Assembly (NCBI GenBank): GCA_949292215.1
Contig: CASEYW010000028.1
Span: forward strand, 1-64,000
Source of the DNA: an uncultured bacterium
GTDB taxonomy: Bacteria; Verrucomicrobiota; Lentisphaeria; Victivallales; UBA1829
Length of the DNA: 64,000 bases
Direction: 5' to 3'
The translations under genes and the position numbers were made by a program. Position 1 is the stretch's first letter. The number at the start of each line of letters is the position of its first letter. Shown here piece by piece: positions 54,501 through 62,642 of the stretch. Under the pieces are notes generated by a model that searched no databases, had not been told where the DNA came from, and saw only the letters and a program-made list of their open reading frames with translations.

Positions 54501-54535
54501 GAAAAATGCCGCGGGAAAAAACGCTCGCCCGCGGC
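54501..54535 (-). terminator. Terminator after the beta-mannosidase-like gene
   Basis: Minus strand: the 8-bp stem GCCGCGGG / CCCGCGGC (arms at 54528-54535 and 54508-54515) with a 12-base loop is followed by ATTTTTC. It is 28 bases past the gene's stop and isolates the GH2 gene from the XylR-like gene. Confidence 0.85.
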
Positions 54536-54562
54536 AGCTGCAATCAGGATTGGACGGAGGAT

Positions 54563-57172
54563 TTATTCCCGGTAGCTGCTCCGAAGATCGCGTATGACCA
54601 GACTGCGCCTGAGTGCATCCGCATTGATCGTTTCCGGAACAGAGAACGTGATCGTTCTTGGAGCTCCGGGAAGAAGCGTGAAGCTGTTGTCGCTGAAAAC
54701 GGTCTGCATTCCGCGCAGCTCCACGAAAGTATAGAATGCGGGGAGGTCGGTGCTGAGAGTCAGACTCCATTTCCCTCCGGAAAGCTTACTGAGCTCCGAT
54801 TTGATCCGGGGCTGGCGCAGATCACACTGTTTGAACTCTGTGAAGAACTGATCGTTATAATGCGTATAGCGTTTTCCTCCGGCTTTGCCGTCGAGAGTGA
54901 GATGGAAGAATGCCTGCGCGGGATCATCTGTCAGCATTTCGGCATCGAATTCATGAATCTTTTTTGAGCCGAGAGGGGGCAGCAGAACTTCAAAATCAAA
55001 CTCCTTCTGCTTGTTTCCGGAGAAATCAAGGAGAGCACAGCGGATGGAACCTTTGAATTCGCTGTTGACATCGCTGGTCGCCCAGATTTCCAGACGGTTG
55101 TTTCCGTTCAGAAAACTGGTCACGATAATCGGCGAGTAGAAGCGTTTTGCATGATAATGAAGCTGTTTCCAGTTCCCGTAGTAATCAATGCTGGACCACG
55201 ATGCCACGGGCCAGTTGTCGTTGAGCTGCCAGTAGAGCGTTCCCATGCAGATCGGTTTCAGATGACGCCAGAACTCGACACCCGTTTTGATGGCAAATGC
55301 CTGCTGAACCTGGCTGAGATAGATGAAGTTTTCAAATCCTTCGGGAAAACGGAAATAGCGGGTGAACATTTCGACGATCTTGGAGTTGCCGCCGTTGTTC
55401 CGCTGATGGTGTTCCATGACGGGAGACGTGACGTTGCGCTGTCTGCCTTCCGTGTAGCGGTCCACAGTGTTCTGCGCAGGGAAGGACTGGTAGCCGAATT
55501 CAGAGCAGAAACGCGGAATGACATTGAAATAGGCGGAGAAGGACTGTCCGCTGTGCCAGACGTTCCAGTAGTGCATGTCGCCCATGCTGTCATCATGCGC
55601 GCTTCCTGTGACGTATGCCGGGCCGCTGCATGGTGAGCTCGGCCAGAAGACTCGTGTCCGGTCGGCGGATTCCACTGCCTGTTTTACCGTACGGTTGAAG
55701 CGGTCGTAGTTGATGAGACGCATCGGATAGCCGGAGGAACCGTTGCCGCCCATGAGACTGATGACCTCATTATCGCCGCACCAGAGCGCGATGGAGGCAT
55801 GATTGCGCAGCCGCTTCACCTGATGCACAATTTCTCCCGTGATGTTTTCCAGAAAGTCCGGGGTCGACGGGTACTGTGCACAGGCGAACATGCAGTCATG
55901 CCAGATGAGAATGCCTTTTTTGTCGCAGAGCTCATAGAATGCGTCGTTTTCATATTGTCCGCCGCCCCAGACGCGGAGCATGTTCATGTTGGCTGCGACA
56001 GCATCGGAGAGAAGGCGGTCGTAAACTTCTCTTGTATGGCGCTGCGGCATTGCATCGACCGGAATCCAGTTTGCACCTTTGCAGAAGATGTCGATGCCGT
56101 TGACGCGGAATTTCATGCTGATGCCGGTTGCATCCGGTTCGTTGATGAGTTCCAGTTTGCGCAGGCCGATCTGTTTGCGGATCGTCTCGTCCGGCGTGGA
56201 AACCGTCAGCGGATGAAGCACCTGCTTGCCGTAACCAGCCGGATACCAGAGCGCAGGATTGTCGATTTCAAACGAAACCGATACCATATTGATGCCGGGC
56301 TGAAGGCGGACGGAACGGCTCTTCTTTTCCCCGTTGAATTCGAAATTGACCGTGGTTCTGCCTCCGTTTTCGCTGAAGAGCTCGGCAGTTGCATCCAGAA
56401 TACATTTGCCCGGGGTGTGCTTCTGTTCCGTAGCGATGTAGTCAAGGCGTGCGTTGTCCACACCTCTGAGATAGATATCTCCGTAAATTCCGCTGACCAC
56501 GAGACAGATCCCCCAGTCCCATCCCGCATGGCACTGCACTTTACGGATCAGGTTCATGTAGGGGACGCGGTTGTTTCCATTGATTCCGAGGTCGAAGGGC
56601 TGTTTCAGCGCCTCCTCCTCCGCTTTGACGACCGGAGAGTGAATGAGAATTTCAATTCTGTTTTTCCCCTGTTTCAGAAGCGGCTTGACATCGGTTCTGA
56701 TCCGCCGGAACATATTGCGCGAACTTCCTGCGGATTTTCCGTTGATCCGGATGTCGGCAAACGTATCGAGCGAGTCAATATTGAGATAAACGGAATCTTT
56801 TGCGAGGAGATCCGGAGGAACCTGAAACTCTTTTGCATAAGTCCAGTTGAAATCGCGAGCCCATTGAACCTCTTCCTCGTTCCTTCCGAGATAGGGATCG
56901 GGAATGAGTCCGTTCCGGAGCAGGGCGGAGTAGTTGTCTCCGGGAACATCGGCCTGGATGGCACTGAAATTTTCTCTGTCGCAGGAGAGTGTCCATTTCC
57001 CTGCGAGGTTGATTGTCTGCATCTGATTCTCCCTTGCTGCTGATTCCGCAATCTTCGGTTCCGGTTTCTGTGGCAGTTCCATTTTCTGTTCCGGTCTGGC
57101 GGAACAGGAACAGAGGCTGAAAACGAGCGCCGCGGTCAGTATGTGCGGCAGTCGTGGCATTATCTGGTTCAT
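54563..57172 (-). CDS. GH2 beta-mannosidase-like lipoprotein
   Basis: About 869 residues. ATG 57172 is chosen for a GGGAG site at 9 bases; ATG 57178 is also in frame. The signal peptide ends in a cysteine-rich lipobox (LVFSLCSC). The GH2 layout is complete: jelly roll (NLAGKWTLSCDRENF ... DTFADIRINGKSAG), Ig-like, barrel, and C-terminal beta domains. Beta-mannosidase-type features include WDWGICL, MLRVWGGGQYENDAFYELCD, acid/base Glu in ALWCGDNEV near 464 and nucleophile Glu in FCSEFGYQSFP near 557. It should remove terminal beta-mannosyl residues at the outer or inner membrane surface. It is divergent from the AraC-type gene. Confidence 0.9.
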   Translation of the reverse strand: MNQIMPRLPHILTAALVFSLCSCSARPEQKMELPQKPEPKIAESAARENQMQTINLAGKWTLSCDRENFSAIQADVPGDNYSALLRNGLIPDPYLGRNEEEVQWARDFNWTYAKEFQVPPDLLAKDSVYLNIDSLDTFADIRINGKSAGSSRNMFRRIRTDVKPLLKQGKNRIEILIHSPVVKAEEEALKQPFDLGINGNNRVPYMNLIRKVQCHAGWDWGICLVVSGIYGDIYLRGVDNARLDYIATEQKHTPGKCILDATAELFSENGGRTTVNFEFNGEKKSRSVRLQPGINMVSVSFEIDNPALWYPAGYGKQVLHPLTVSTPDETIRKQIGLRKLELINEPDATGISMKFRVNGIDIFCKGANWIPVDAMPQRHTREVYDRLLSDAVAANMNMLRVWGGGQYENDAFYELCDKKGILIWHDCMFACAQYPSTPDFLENITGEIVHQVKRLRNHASIALWCGDNEVISLMGGNGSSGYPMRLINYDRFNRTVKQAVESADRTRVFWPSSPCSGPAYVTGSAHDDSMGDMHYWNVWHSGQSFSAYFNVIPRFCSEFGYQSFPAQNTVDRYTEGRQRNVTSPVMEHHQRNNGGNSKIVEMFTRYFRFPEGFENFIYLSQVQQAFAIKTGVEFWRHLKPICMGTLYWQLNDNWPVASWSSIDYYGNWKQLHYHAKRFYSPIIVTSFLNGNNRLEIWATSDVNSEFKGSIRCALLDFSGNKQKEFDFEVLLPPLGSKKIHEFDAEMLTDDPAQAFFHLTLDGKAGGKRYTHYNDQFFTEFKQCDLRQPRIKSELSKLSGGKWSLTLSTDLPAFYTFVELRGMQTVFSDNSFTLLPGAPRTITFSVPETINADALRRSLVIRDLRSSYRE

Positions 57173-57207
57173 CTGCATCGTCTCCCTGTTTTTTGCTGTC
57201 CGGGATA

Positions 57208-57236
57208 AACTTATGCCGGAAACCCTTTCTTTTCAA
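57208..57236 (-). promoter_or_regulatory. Promoter of the beta-mannosidase-like gene
   Basis: Minus strand TTGAAA (57231-57236), 17 bases, then TAAGTT (57208-57213), in the 172-base gap divergent from the AraC-type gene. Confidence 0.5.
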
Positions 57237-57344
57237 ATAGGATATCCCGTTTTTTTTCAAAAACGACTACAAAAAAGAAAAAAGAATACTATATTGATAT
57301 TCCATGCCAGAATTCTTATTCCAGTATGAAAGGAGATTCATAAC

Positions 57345-58187
57345 ATGCAGCTGAACCGGAAAATGCTTTCCATGCGGAATGGAAGTTACTGTATGCAGAG
57401 TTCCGTATTCCGGTGTGGAGAATTTTTCCCCGAGCACTGTCATGATTTCCACGAATTCTTTCTTGTTGCCGACGGGGTTCTGGAACATACTCTGAATGGA
57501 AAAGTTTCGATTCTGCCAGCCGGATCAGTACAGCTGATTCATCCGGGTGACAGTCATATCGTCGCCTGTGCGAAGAACTCTCCGGAGGTACGGATCTATA
57601 ACTGCAACGTAAATTCCGAGGAGATGTTGAAAGTCCTCTATTTCAGTTCCGCCGGATACGACTTCCCTCTTGACGACTGTGTCCAGACTGTGAAAATGGC
57701 TCCGGATCATCACTGGTTCCATCTGCTTGATCTTGCACGGGAAACCTGCAGAATGCGCGATGATGGAACTCCTCTGAAAAATTCCCTTCTGCGCCTTTTG
57801 ACTCAGGAGATCGTCACGGTGCTGATGAGCCGTTCTTTCCGGGAGAAGGCGGCTCCGCCCCAGTGGCTTGCGGAAAGCGTCGAGGAGATGAAGAAAAAAA
57901 TCAATTATACCGAAGGACTCCCACGCCTGATTGCTCTTTCCGCGCGGACGCAGGAGCATCTCTGCCGGTCAATGAAAAAATATTATGGAATCTCGCCGCA
58001 GGAGTATGTGATCTCGCTGCGGCTGGAGGATGCGGCATCCCGTCTGATTCATACGGACAGCGGAGTTTCGACGATCGCATTTGATGTCGGTTTTCATAAT
58101 CTGTCCTATTTCCGCCGCTGTTTCCTGAGGAGATACGGAACAACTCCTCTGAAATATCGTGCGAGATTCCGGATCATGGGGCTTTGA
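57345..58187 (+). CDS. AraC-family regulator with cupin sensor
   Basis: 280 residues. The N-terminal cupin (HCHDFHEFFLVADGVLEHTL, ~32-51; HPGDSH near 66) is the ligand-binding part; the C-terminal ~100 residues have both helix-turn-helices (LPRLIALSARTQEHLCRSMK and VSTIAFDVGFHNLSYFRRCF). The metal-binding-like histidines suggest a sugar sensor as in many AraC proteins. AAAGGAG precedes ATG 57345. It is divergent from the beta-mannosidase-like gene, its likely target. Confidence 0.92.
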   Translation: MQLNRKMLSMRNGSYCMQSSVFRCGEFFPEHCHDFHEFFLVADGVLEHTLNGKVSILPAGSVQLIHPGDSHIVACAKNSPEVRIYNCNVNSEEMLKVLYFSSAGYDFPLDDCVQTVKMAPDHHWFHLLDLARETCRMRDDGTPLKNSLLRLLTQEIVTVLMSRSFREKAAPPQWLAESVEEMKKKINYTEGLPRLIALSARTQEHLCRSMKKYYGISPQEYVISLRLEDAASRLIHTDSGVSTIAFDVGFHNLSYFRRCFLRRYGTTPLKYRARFRIMGL

Positions 58188-58261
58188 TGAGGAGACGCAA
58201 AGGGGGCCTTTTTTTTCCGGATGGTGAGTCTGCGTTGAGTGTCGCGCGTGCGATTCTGCGA

Positions 58262-58681
58262 TCAGTTCCAGCGGTTCGGCAGCAGTTCGGAGAGGGTCTT
58301 GACGGAACCGTCGCCAAGGAGCACTTCGCATTGCTCATTCCTTTCGTGGAGCTGACAGAGAAATTCCCGGCATCTGCCGCAGGGCGGAATGACGATCCCG
58401 CCTTCTGTTACGGCGACAAGTTTTACGATTCTGTGTTCGCTCGAAGTGATCATTGCAGCGGCAGCGGCGTGTTCCGCGCAGAATCCCATTGAGCAGGGGG
58501 TATCGATGCAGACTCCGGTGAATATGTTGCCGCGATCGGTCAGAAGAGCCGCTGCGACCGAACCGGCAAATGCGTTTTTTGAGAGTTGCCGCGGATTCAG
58601 AACGCTGCATGCGGCAAGGCGAAGTGATTCGAAATCGGAACCTTCCTGATTGGAATGCTTCTGCTTTTGAAGTTCAGTCAT
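58262..58681 (-). CDS. cdd: Cytidine deaminase
   Basis: 139 residues, normal for the homotetrameric type. Zinc motifs CAEHAAAAAM (~69, with catalytic Glu) and PPCGRCREFL (~98). It deaminates cytidine/deoxycytidine to uridine/deoxyuridine in nucleoside salvage. Some members (blasticidin-S deaminases) share this fold. A GGAGAAG site lies before ATG 58681. It follows the BASS-type transporter gene by 53 bases on the same strand. Confidence 0.9.
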   Translation of the reverse strand: MTELQKQKHSNQEGSDFESLRLAACSVLNPRQLSKNAFAGSVAAALLTDRGNIFTGVCIDTPCSMGFCAEHAAAAAMITSSEHRIVKLVAVTEGGIVIPPCGRCREFLCQLHERNEQCEVLLGDGSVKTLSELLPNRWN

Positions 58682-58734
58682 GGTTCTTCTCCGGAGTTGT
58701 TGTCTGGATGCCTGCTTTTTCCGCCAGGGGGAGA

Positions 58735-59727
58735 TTATATGGCATGCGAGCGTTTGCGGCGAAGCATTTTCAATCTGCGTCTGCGTTGTCCGGCGGTGCG
58801 GACCCTGATTTTCACATGCAGGGGAAGGGCTCTCTGGTTCCGGTGACGGTCATAAAGAAACATTTGCAGGGCATTCCAGACGTTGTGCCAGAAGACGTAG
58901 AAGATCGGTCCCATTGCGATCAGCGGATTGACAAAGGTCAGTGCCAGATAGAGCGTGAACGTGGTGTTTTTCTGTCCGAGAAGCTGACTGCTTTCCCGTT
59001 TGATCCGGTGGGGAACCAGAAAACCTCCGAGCCAGAAATTCAAAATGCAGATGCACATCGAAACAAGAGCGATTTCCGCAATGATCATCGGGGAGACGTG
59101 CGGATTGCTCTCCAGAAACGTGAATGCCTCGCCAGCGATGATGAAGAGCGTGCAGGACCAGAGAAACAGCGAAAAGGTTTTGCATTTTCCCGGCCATTGG
59201 GTGGAATCGGGGAAAAAGCGACGGGTGATCAACGCCAGAAGTGCAGGCAGTCCGATGATGAGCAGAAGCGATTTGACGATATCCGCAACAAATCCCATTG
59301 AGGTGTTGCCCGTTACAAGCGGCAGAAGTCCGACAAGAGAGAGCGAGACCCCGAGATTTGTAATGACAAACCCGCTGACTACATACGCAACCCGTCCGTT
59401 GAGAAACGCCATCACCACCGGAGCCGCGTTTGCGGTCGGAGTGATTCCCACGAAAAACGCAGCAAGTGCCAGCTGCTCATTGCCCGCAAAGTGAAAAAGG
59501 TAGTATCCGCCGAGTCCGATTCCGAGATTCGCCAGCAGCAGATACCAGTGCCACTTCTGCGGTTTCAGATTTCTGATTTTGATCTGGAGACAGACCATGT
59601 AGAACATGACGATCAGCAGCCAGCGGATCAGGAACGAGAGCTTTCCCACATCGGGAAAAAGTGCGCCGAGGACAAAGGGAATAAAGATCATTCCCGGACG
59701 AATCAGATTTTTCAGCATGGTATTCAT
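58735..59727 (-). CDS. Bile acid:sodium symporter (BASS) family transporter
   Basis: About 330 residues from ATG 59727, which has a GGAG site; an in-frame ATG five codons earlier overlaps it. About ten transmembrane helices. GITPTANAAPVVMAFL near residue 90 matches the first sodium-binding helix region, and the pattern repeats in the second half (TFVNPLIAMGPIFYVFWHNVWNA). It is a sodium-coupled organic anion carrier of unknown substrate. The basic tail (~20 residues) is unusual but short. Confidence 0.78.
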   Translation of the reverse strand: MNTMLKNLIRPGMIFIPFVLGALFPDVGKLSFLIRWLLIVMFYMVCLQIKIRNLKPQKWHWYLLLANLGIGLGGYYLFHFAGNEQLALAAFFVGITPTANAAPVVMAFLNGRVAYVVSGFVITNLGVSLSLVGLLPLVTGNTSMGFVADIVKSLLLIIGLPALLALITRRFFPDSTQWPGKCKTFSLFLWSCTLFIIAGEAFTFLESNPHVSPMIIAEIALVSMCICILNFWLGGFLVPHRIKRESSQLLGQKNTTFTLYLALTFVNPLIAMGPIFYVFWHNVWNALQMFLYDRHRNQRALPLHVKIRVRTAGQRRRRLKMLRRKRSHAI

Positions 59728-59874
59728 GAATGCTCCGAACATAATTTTGTTGGAAATGGAAATATACCATTGGTTTGCGTTTTTTTCCAGTGTTTTTCCG
59801 TTTTTCCATCTGAGTTTCCCCCGGACTGGGGAAGAAGATTCTCTGATTTCCGCATCAAAACAGGCTTTCCCCTC

Positions 59875-59902
59875 TTGCTATTTTGGAAAAGGTTGCTATG
59901 AT
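59875..59902 (+). promoter_or_regulatory. Promoter of the SGNH-hydrolase lipoprotein gene
   Basis: TTGCTA (59875-59880), 16 bases, then TATGAT (59897-59902). Transcription from about 59910 gives a ~45-base leader. Confidence 0.55.
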
Positions 59903-59953
59903 ATTGCTTGTCGAATTTTTTGTGCTGAGACAGAACGAACAAGGATGGATCAA

Positions 59954-61111
59954 ATGAGAAAACCGATGCTTTTTGCGGCGGCGCTTCTGGCCGCCGGAAC
60001 CTTTTTCGCCGGATGCTGCACCGGCGGAAATTCGAATCTGAAAGACGGGGATGCAAAGTATCCCCAGCTGAAAAAGGTCTATGACCGGATGGCACGCGGA
60101 GAAAAGGTGAAGATTGCCTATCTCGGCGGTTCGATCACATGGGGCGCTACTGCGACTGATCCGCAGAAAACTTCGTGGCGCGCCCTTTATACAAAGAGTC
60201 TGGAAGAGAAATTCCCGAATGCCCATATCAAGGCGATTGATGCGGCAATCGGGGGGAAGGGGTCCGATCTCGGCGTATTCCGCATGGACCGCGATGTCAT
60301 TGCGTACAAACCGGATATGACGCTGGTCGAATTTGCCGTCAACGATGGGCACAAGGATCGGAACGAATCGTTTGAAGGGGTTCTCCGCAAACTGCATAAC
60401 TCCAATCCTGAAATGGCGGTTGTTGTGGTAATTGCCGGATCCGGTGATAAAAAATTTGCATCAATCAATCAGGACAAATACATTGAAATTGCCAATTATT
60501 ACAATCTTCCCTATGCGGATGTGGTGAACGGTGTAAACCGCCTGGTTCTTGCCGGCAAGCTCAAGGAGCCGAAACGGATGCTGACTGACGGTTGTCACCC
60601 GAATGATTACGGCTACACGATCTACAACGAGGTCGTTTCGGAATCTCTCGGCAAAGCTGCCGTAGAGCCCGGAAAAGCGAAACCGTGGCCAGCGAAGCCG
60701 TTTACGGCGAACCGTTACGAATCCGCAGAGGCAATTCCTCTGGCAGCATTGATCAAGGGGAATCCCGACTGGCGGAAGGAAGTCCCCTCCGTGGTTGGCG
60801 CATGGTTCGACCATCAGCCCTCCCGCTGGCTCGACAGCGTGATCGTGCCGCGAAAGGACAATGCCGTCCTGACCGTGAAGCGGGTCTGTACCGGAGTGGG
60901 CGTCTATTTTGAGATGCTCCCGAAAGGCAGCCGTTTCGAAGTCCTTGCCGATGGGAAAAAAGTTCTTGATGTGAACACGAATTTCTCTCAGACCAATCCC
61001 GGGCTGGGCAATCGCTTTGTGTTTCTGGATGGTCCCGCTAAGGAGCGCACAATCACGATTCGTGCGGATGGACGGAATCTCCGTCTCGGAAATCTTCTTG
61101 TCACAAAGTGA
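59954..61111 (+). CDS. SGNH/GDSL-type hydrolase lipoprotein
   Basis: 385 residues from ATG 59954 with AAGGA 8 bases upstream; upstream in-frame ATGs lie in or before that site. The signal ends FAGC (lipidated Cys21). SGNH blocks: LGGSITWGA (catalytic Ser, ~57-65), GGKGSDLGVF (Gly, ~100), EFAVNDGH (Asn, ~129) and TDGCHPNDYG (Asp/His, ~212). A ~125-residue C-terminal beta domain (PVSVVGAWFDH-like, then VYFEMLPKGSRFEVLADGK) resembles those of exported deacylases. It is probably a carbohydrate esterase; the ester is not readable. Confidence 0.88.
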   Translation: MRKPMLFAAALLAAGTFFAGCCTGGNSNLKDGDAKYPQLKKVYDRMARGEKVKIAYLGGSITWGATATDPQKTSWRALYTKSLEEKFPNAHIKAIDAAIGGKGSDLGVFRMDRDVIAYKPDMTLVEFAVNDGHKDRNESFEGVLRKLHNSNPEMAVVVVIAGSGDKKFASINQDKYIEIANYYNLPYADVVNGVNRLVLAGKLKEPKRMLTDGCHPNDYGYTIYNEVVSESLGKAAVEPGKAKPWPAKPFTANRYESAEAIPLAALIKGNPDWRKEVPSVVGAWFDHQPSRWLDSVIVPRKDNAVLTVKRVCTGVGVYFEMLPKGSRFEVLADGKKVLDVNTNFSQTNPGLGNRFVFLDGPAKERTITIRADGRNLRLGNLLVTK

Positions 61112-61156
61112 TTCCTGCCGGCAATGCCGTTGGCAGGTGAGGGGAGTCGTCTCCTG

Positions 61157-61198
61157 AAAAAAACGTGTCCGGAAAAGAAATCGCGGACACGTTTTTTT
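61157..61198 (+). terminator. Terminator after the SGNH-hydrolase gene
   Basis: ACGTGTCCG (61163-61171) pairs with CGGACACGT (61184-61192) around a 12-base loop, followed by T7. Confidence 0.92.
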
Positions 61199-61265
61199 AT
61201 TTTTCCCCTTGTTTCGGAAGATTCCTCCGCTGACGATTTTGTCATGGGAAAAATAAGCTCTCCGC

Positions 61266-61294
61266 TTGCAATTTTTCCTTTTGGAGGCTAAATT
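61266..61294 (+). promoter_or_regulatory. Promoter of the DapL-like aminotransferase gene
   Basis: TTGCAA (61266-61271), 17 bases, then TAAATT (61289-61294), directly after the upstream terminator and ~40 bases before the start codon. Confidence 0.65.
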
Positions 61295-61333
61295 GTATGT
61301 TTAATCATTATTTACTTCTGAAGGAGAACCATC

Positions 61334-62572
61334 ATGTCTGAGAGTTATCTGCAGAGAGCCTTTGCCCAGCGCATCGGCGGAGAAAAATTCGGCAAGGACA
61401 CCAAAATTTACAAGTTTGAAAAGATCAAACGCGCCAAGCGCGAGGCCATGGCGAAAAATCCGGGCGTTGCCCTGATCGACATGGGCGTCGGCGAACCGGA
61501 CGACATGGCGTTTCCCTGTGTGATCGAAGCGATGAAAAACGAAGTCGCCAAATGGGAGAACCGCATTTATGCCGATAACGGCGTACAGGAATTCAAAGAT
61601 GCTGCCGCACGTTATATGAAGGCTCTCTACGGGGTCGATCTTGACCCCGTCAATGAGATCTGCCATGCGATCGGAAGCAAATCCGCGTTGACCCTTCTGC
61701 CCGCGTGTTTCATCAATCCCGGCGACATCACCATCATCACGATTCCCGGCTATCCGGTTCTTGGAACCTGGACTGAATATCTCGGCGGTGAAATGGTCAA
61801 ACTCCCGCTTCTGGAGGAAAACGGCTTTCTGCCTGATCTGGACAGCCTCACGGAAGAGCAGTGCCGCCGCGCAAAACTGCTTTACCTGAATTATCCGAAC
61901 AATCCCACAGGCGCTTCCGCTACGGTTGAATTTTTTGAGAAAGCAATCGCTTTTGCGAAAAAACACGAGATTCTGATTGTCAGTGATGCCGCCTATGCTC
62001 CGCTGAATTTCGTCGGCAAACCCTTGAGTATTCTTTCTGTTCCTGGCGGCAAGGATGTTGCTGTGGAACTGCACAGCATGTCCAAAGGATTCAACATGAC
62101 TGGATGGCGTCTGAGCTGGGTCTGCGGCAATCCGCTGGCGCTCAAGGCGTTTGCAACTGTCAAGGACAACGCTGACAGCGGGCAGTTCATTGCGATTCAG
62201 AAGGCTGCCGTTGCTGCTCTTGACGACCAGGCGTCAATTACTCCGGCGATCAGCGCCAAATACGAACGCCGTCTCCGCAGCATGGTGGAAACTCTCCGGA
62301 AGCTCGGGTTCAATGCGAAAGTTCCGGCCGGTTCCTTCTATCTTTATGTGAAGGCACCGAAAGCCGCGTCCGACGGTACTGTTTTCTCCTCCGGCGAGGA
62401 TTTCAGCCAGTGGCTCATCAAGACGAAGCTCATCAGTTCCGTGCCCTGGGATGATGCCGGAAACTACGTCCGTTTCAGTGCGACCTTCGTTGCACGCGGC
62501 GGGCAGGAAGAGGAAAAGGCCGTCCTTGACGAATTCGCAAGACGCCTTTCCGATGCCAGATTCACATTCTGA
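61334..62572 (+). CDS. dapL: LL-diaminopimelate aminotransferase-like PLP enzyme
   Basis: 412 residues, fold-type I class I/II aminotransferase. The N-terminus (KIYKFEKIKRAKREAMAKNP, IDMGVGEPDDMAF) and the tail match LL-DAP aminotransferases, which make LL-diaminopimelate from tetrahydrodipicolinate in one step of lysine/peptidoglycan synthesis. PLP-site residues: YNYPNNPTGA-like LYLNYPNNPTGAS, SDAAYAPLNF, and Schiff-base Lys near 252 in HSMSKGFNMTGWRLSW. A GGAG site lies before ATG. DapL is the usual route in Lentisphaerota-Chlamydiae relatives. A generic aspartate-type aminotransferase is the alternative. Confidence 0.87.
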   Translation: MSESYLQRAFAQRIGGEKFGKDTKIYKFEKIKRAKREAMAKNPGVALIDMGVGEPDDMAFPCVIEAMKNEVAKWENRIYADNGVQEFKDAAARYMKALYGVDLDPVNEICHAIGSKSALTLLPACFINPGDITIITIPGYPVLGTWTEYLGGEMVKLPLLEENGFLPDLDSLTEEQCRRAKLLYLNYPNNPTGASATVEFFEKAIAFAKKHEILIVSDAAYAPLNFVGKPLSILSVPGGKDVAVELHSMSKGFNMTGWRLSWVCGNPLALKAFATVKDNADSGQFIAIQKAAVAALDDQASITPAISAKYERRLRSMVETLRKLGFNAKVPAGSFYLYVKAPKAASDGTVFSSGEDFSQWLIKTKLISSVPWDDAGNYVRFSATFVARGGQEEEKAVLDEFARRLSDARFTF

Positions 62573-62596
62573 CCGTCGGCTCGGAATGATTGTTTC

Positions 62597-62630
62597 AACC
62601 GGGACGGCGCATCCGTCCCGGTTCATTTTT
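62597..62630 (+). terminator. Terminator after the DapL-like gene
   Basis: The perfect 11-bp stem AACCGGGACGG (62597-62607) / CCGTCCCGGTT (62613-62623) with a 5-base loop is followed by CATTTTT. The kinase gene starts 13 bases after it, so the kinase may rely on read-through or its own start inside this region. Confidence 0.9.
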
Positions 62631-62642
62631 CTGTGAGGCTTT

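Noticed and set aside
55799..57043. 414-codon plus-strand frame antisense to the beta-mannosidase-like gene
   Set aside because: The minus-strand gene has catalytic residues, signal and terminator; this frame has none.
58195..58225. Possible terminator near the AraC-type gene end (AAAGGGGGCC followed by T8)
   Set aside because: The stem would be only five base pairs with a three-base loop; the T-run alone is not enough.
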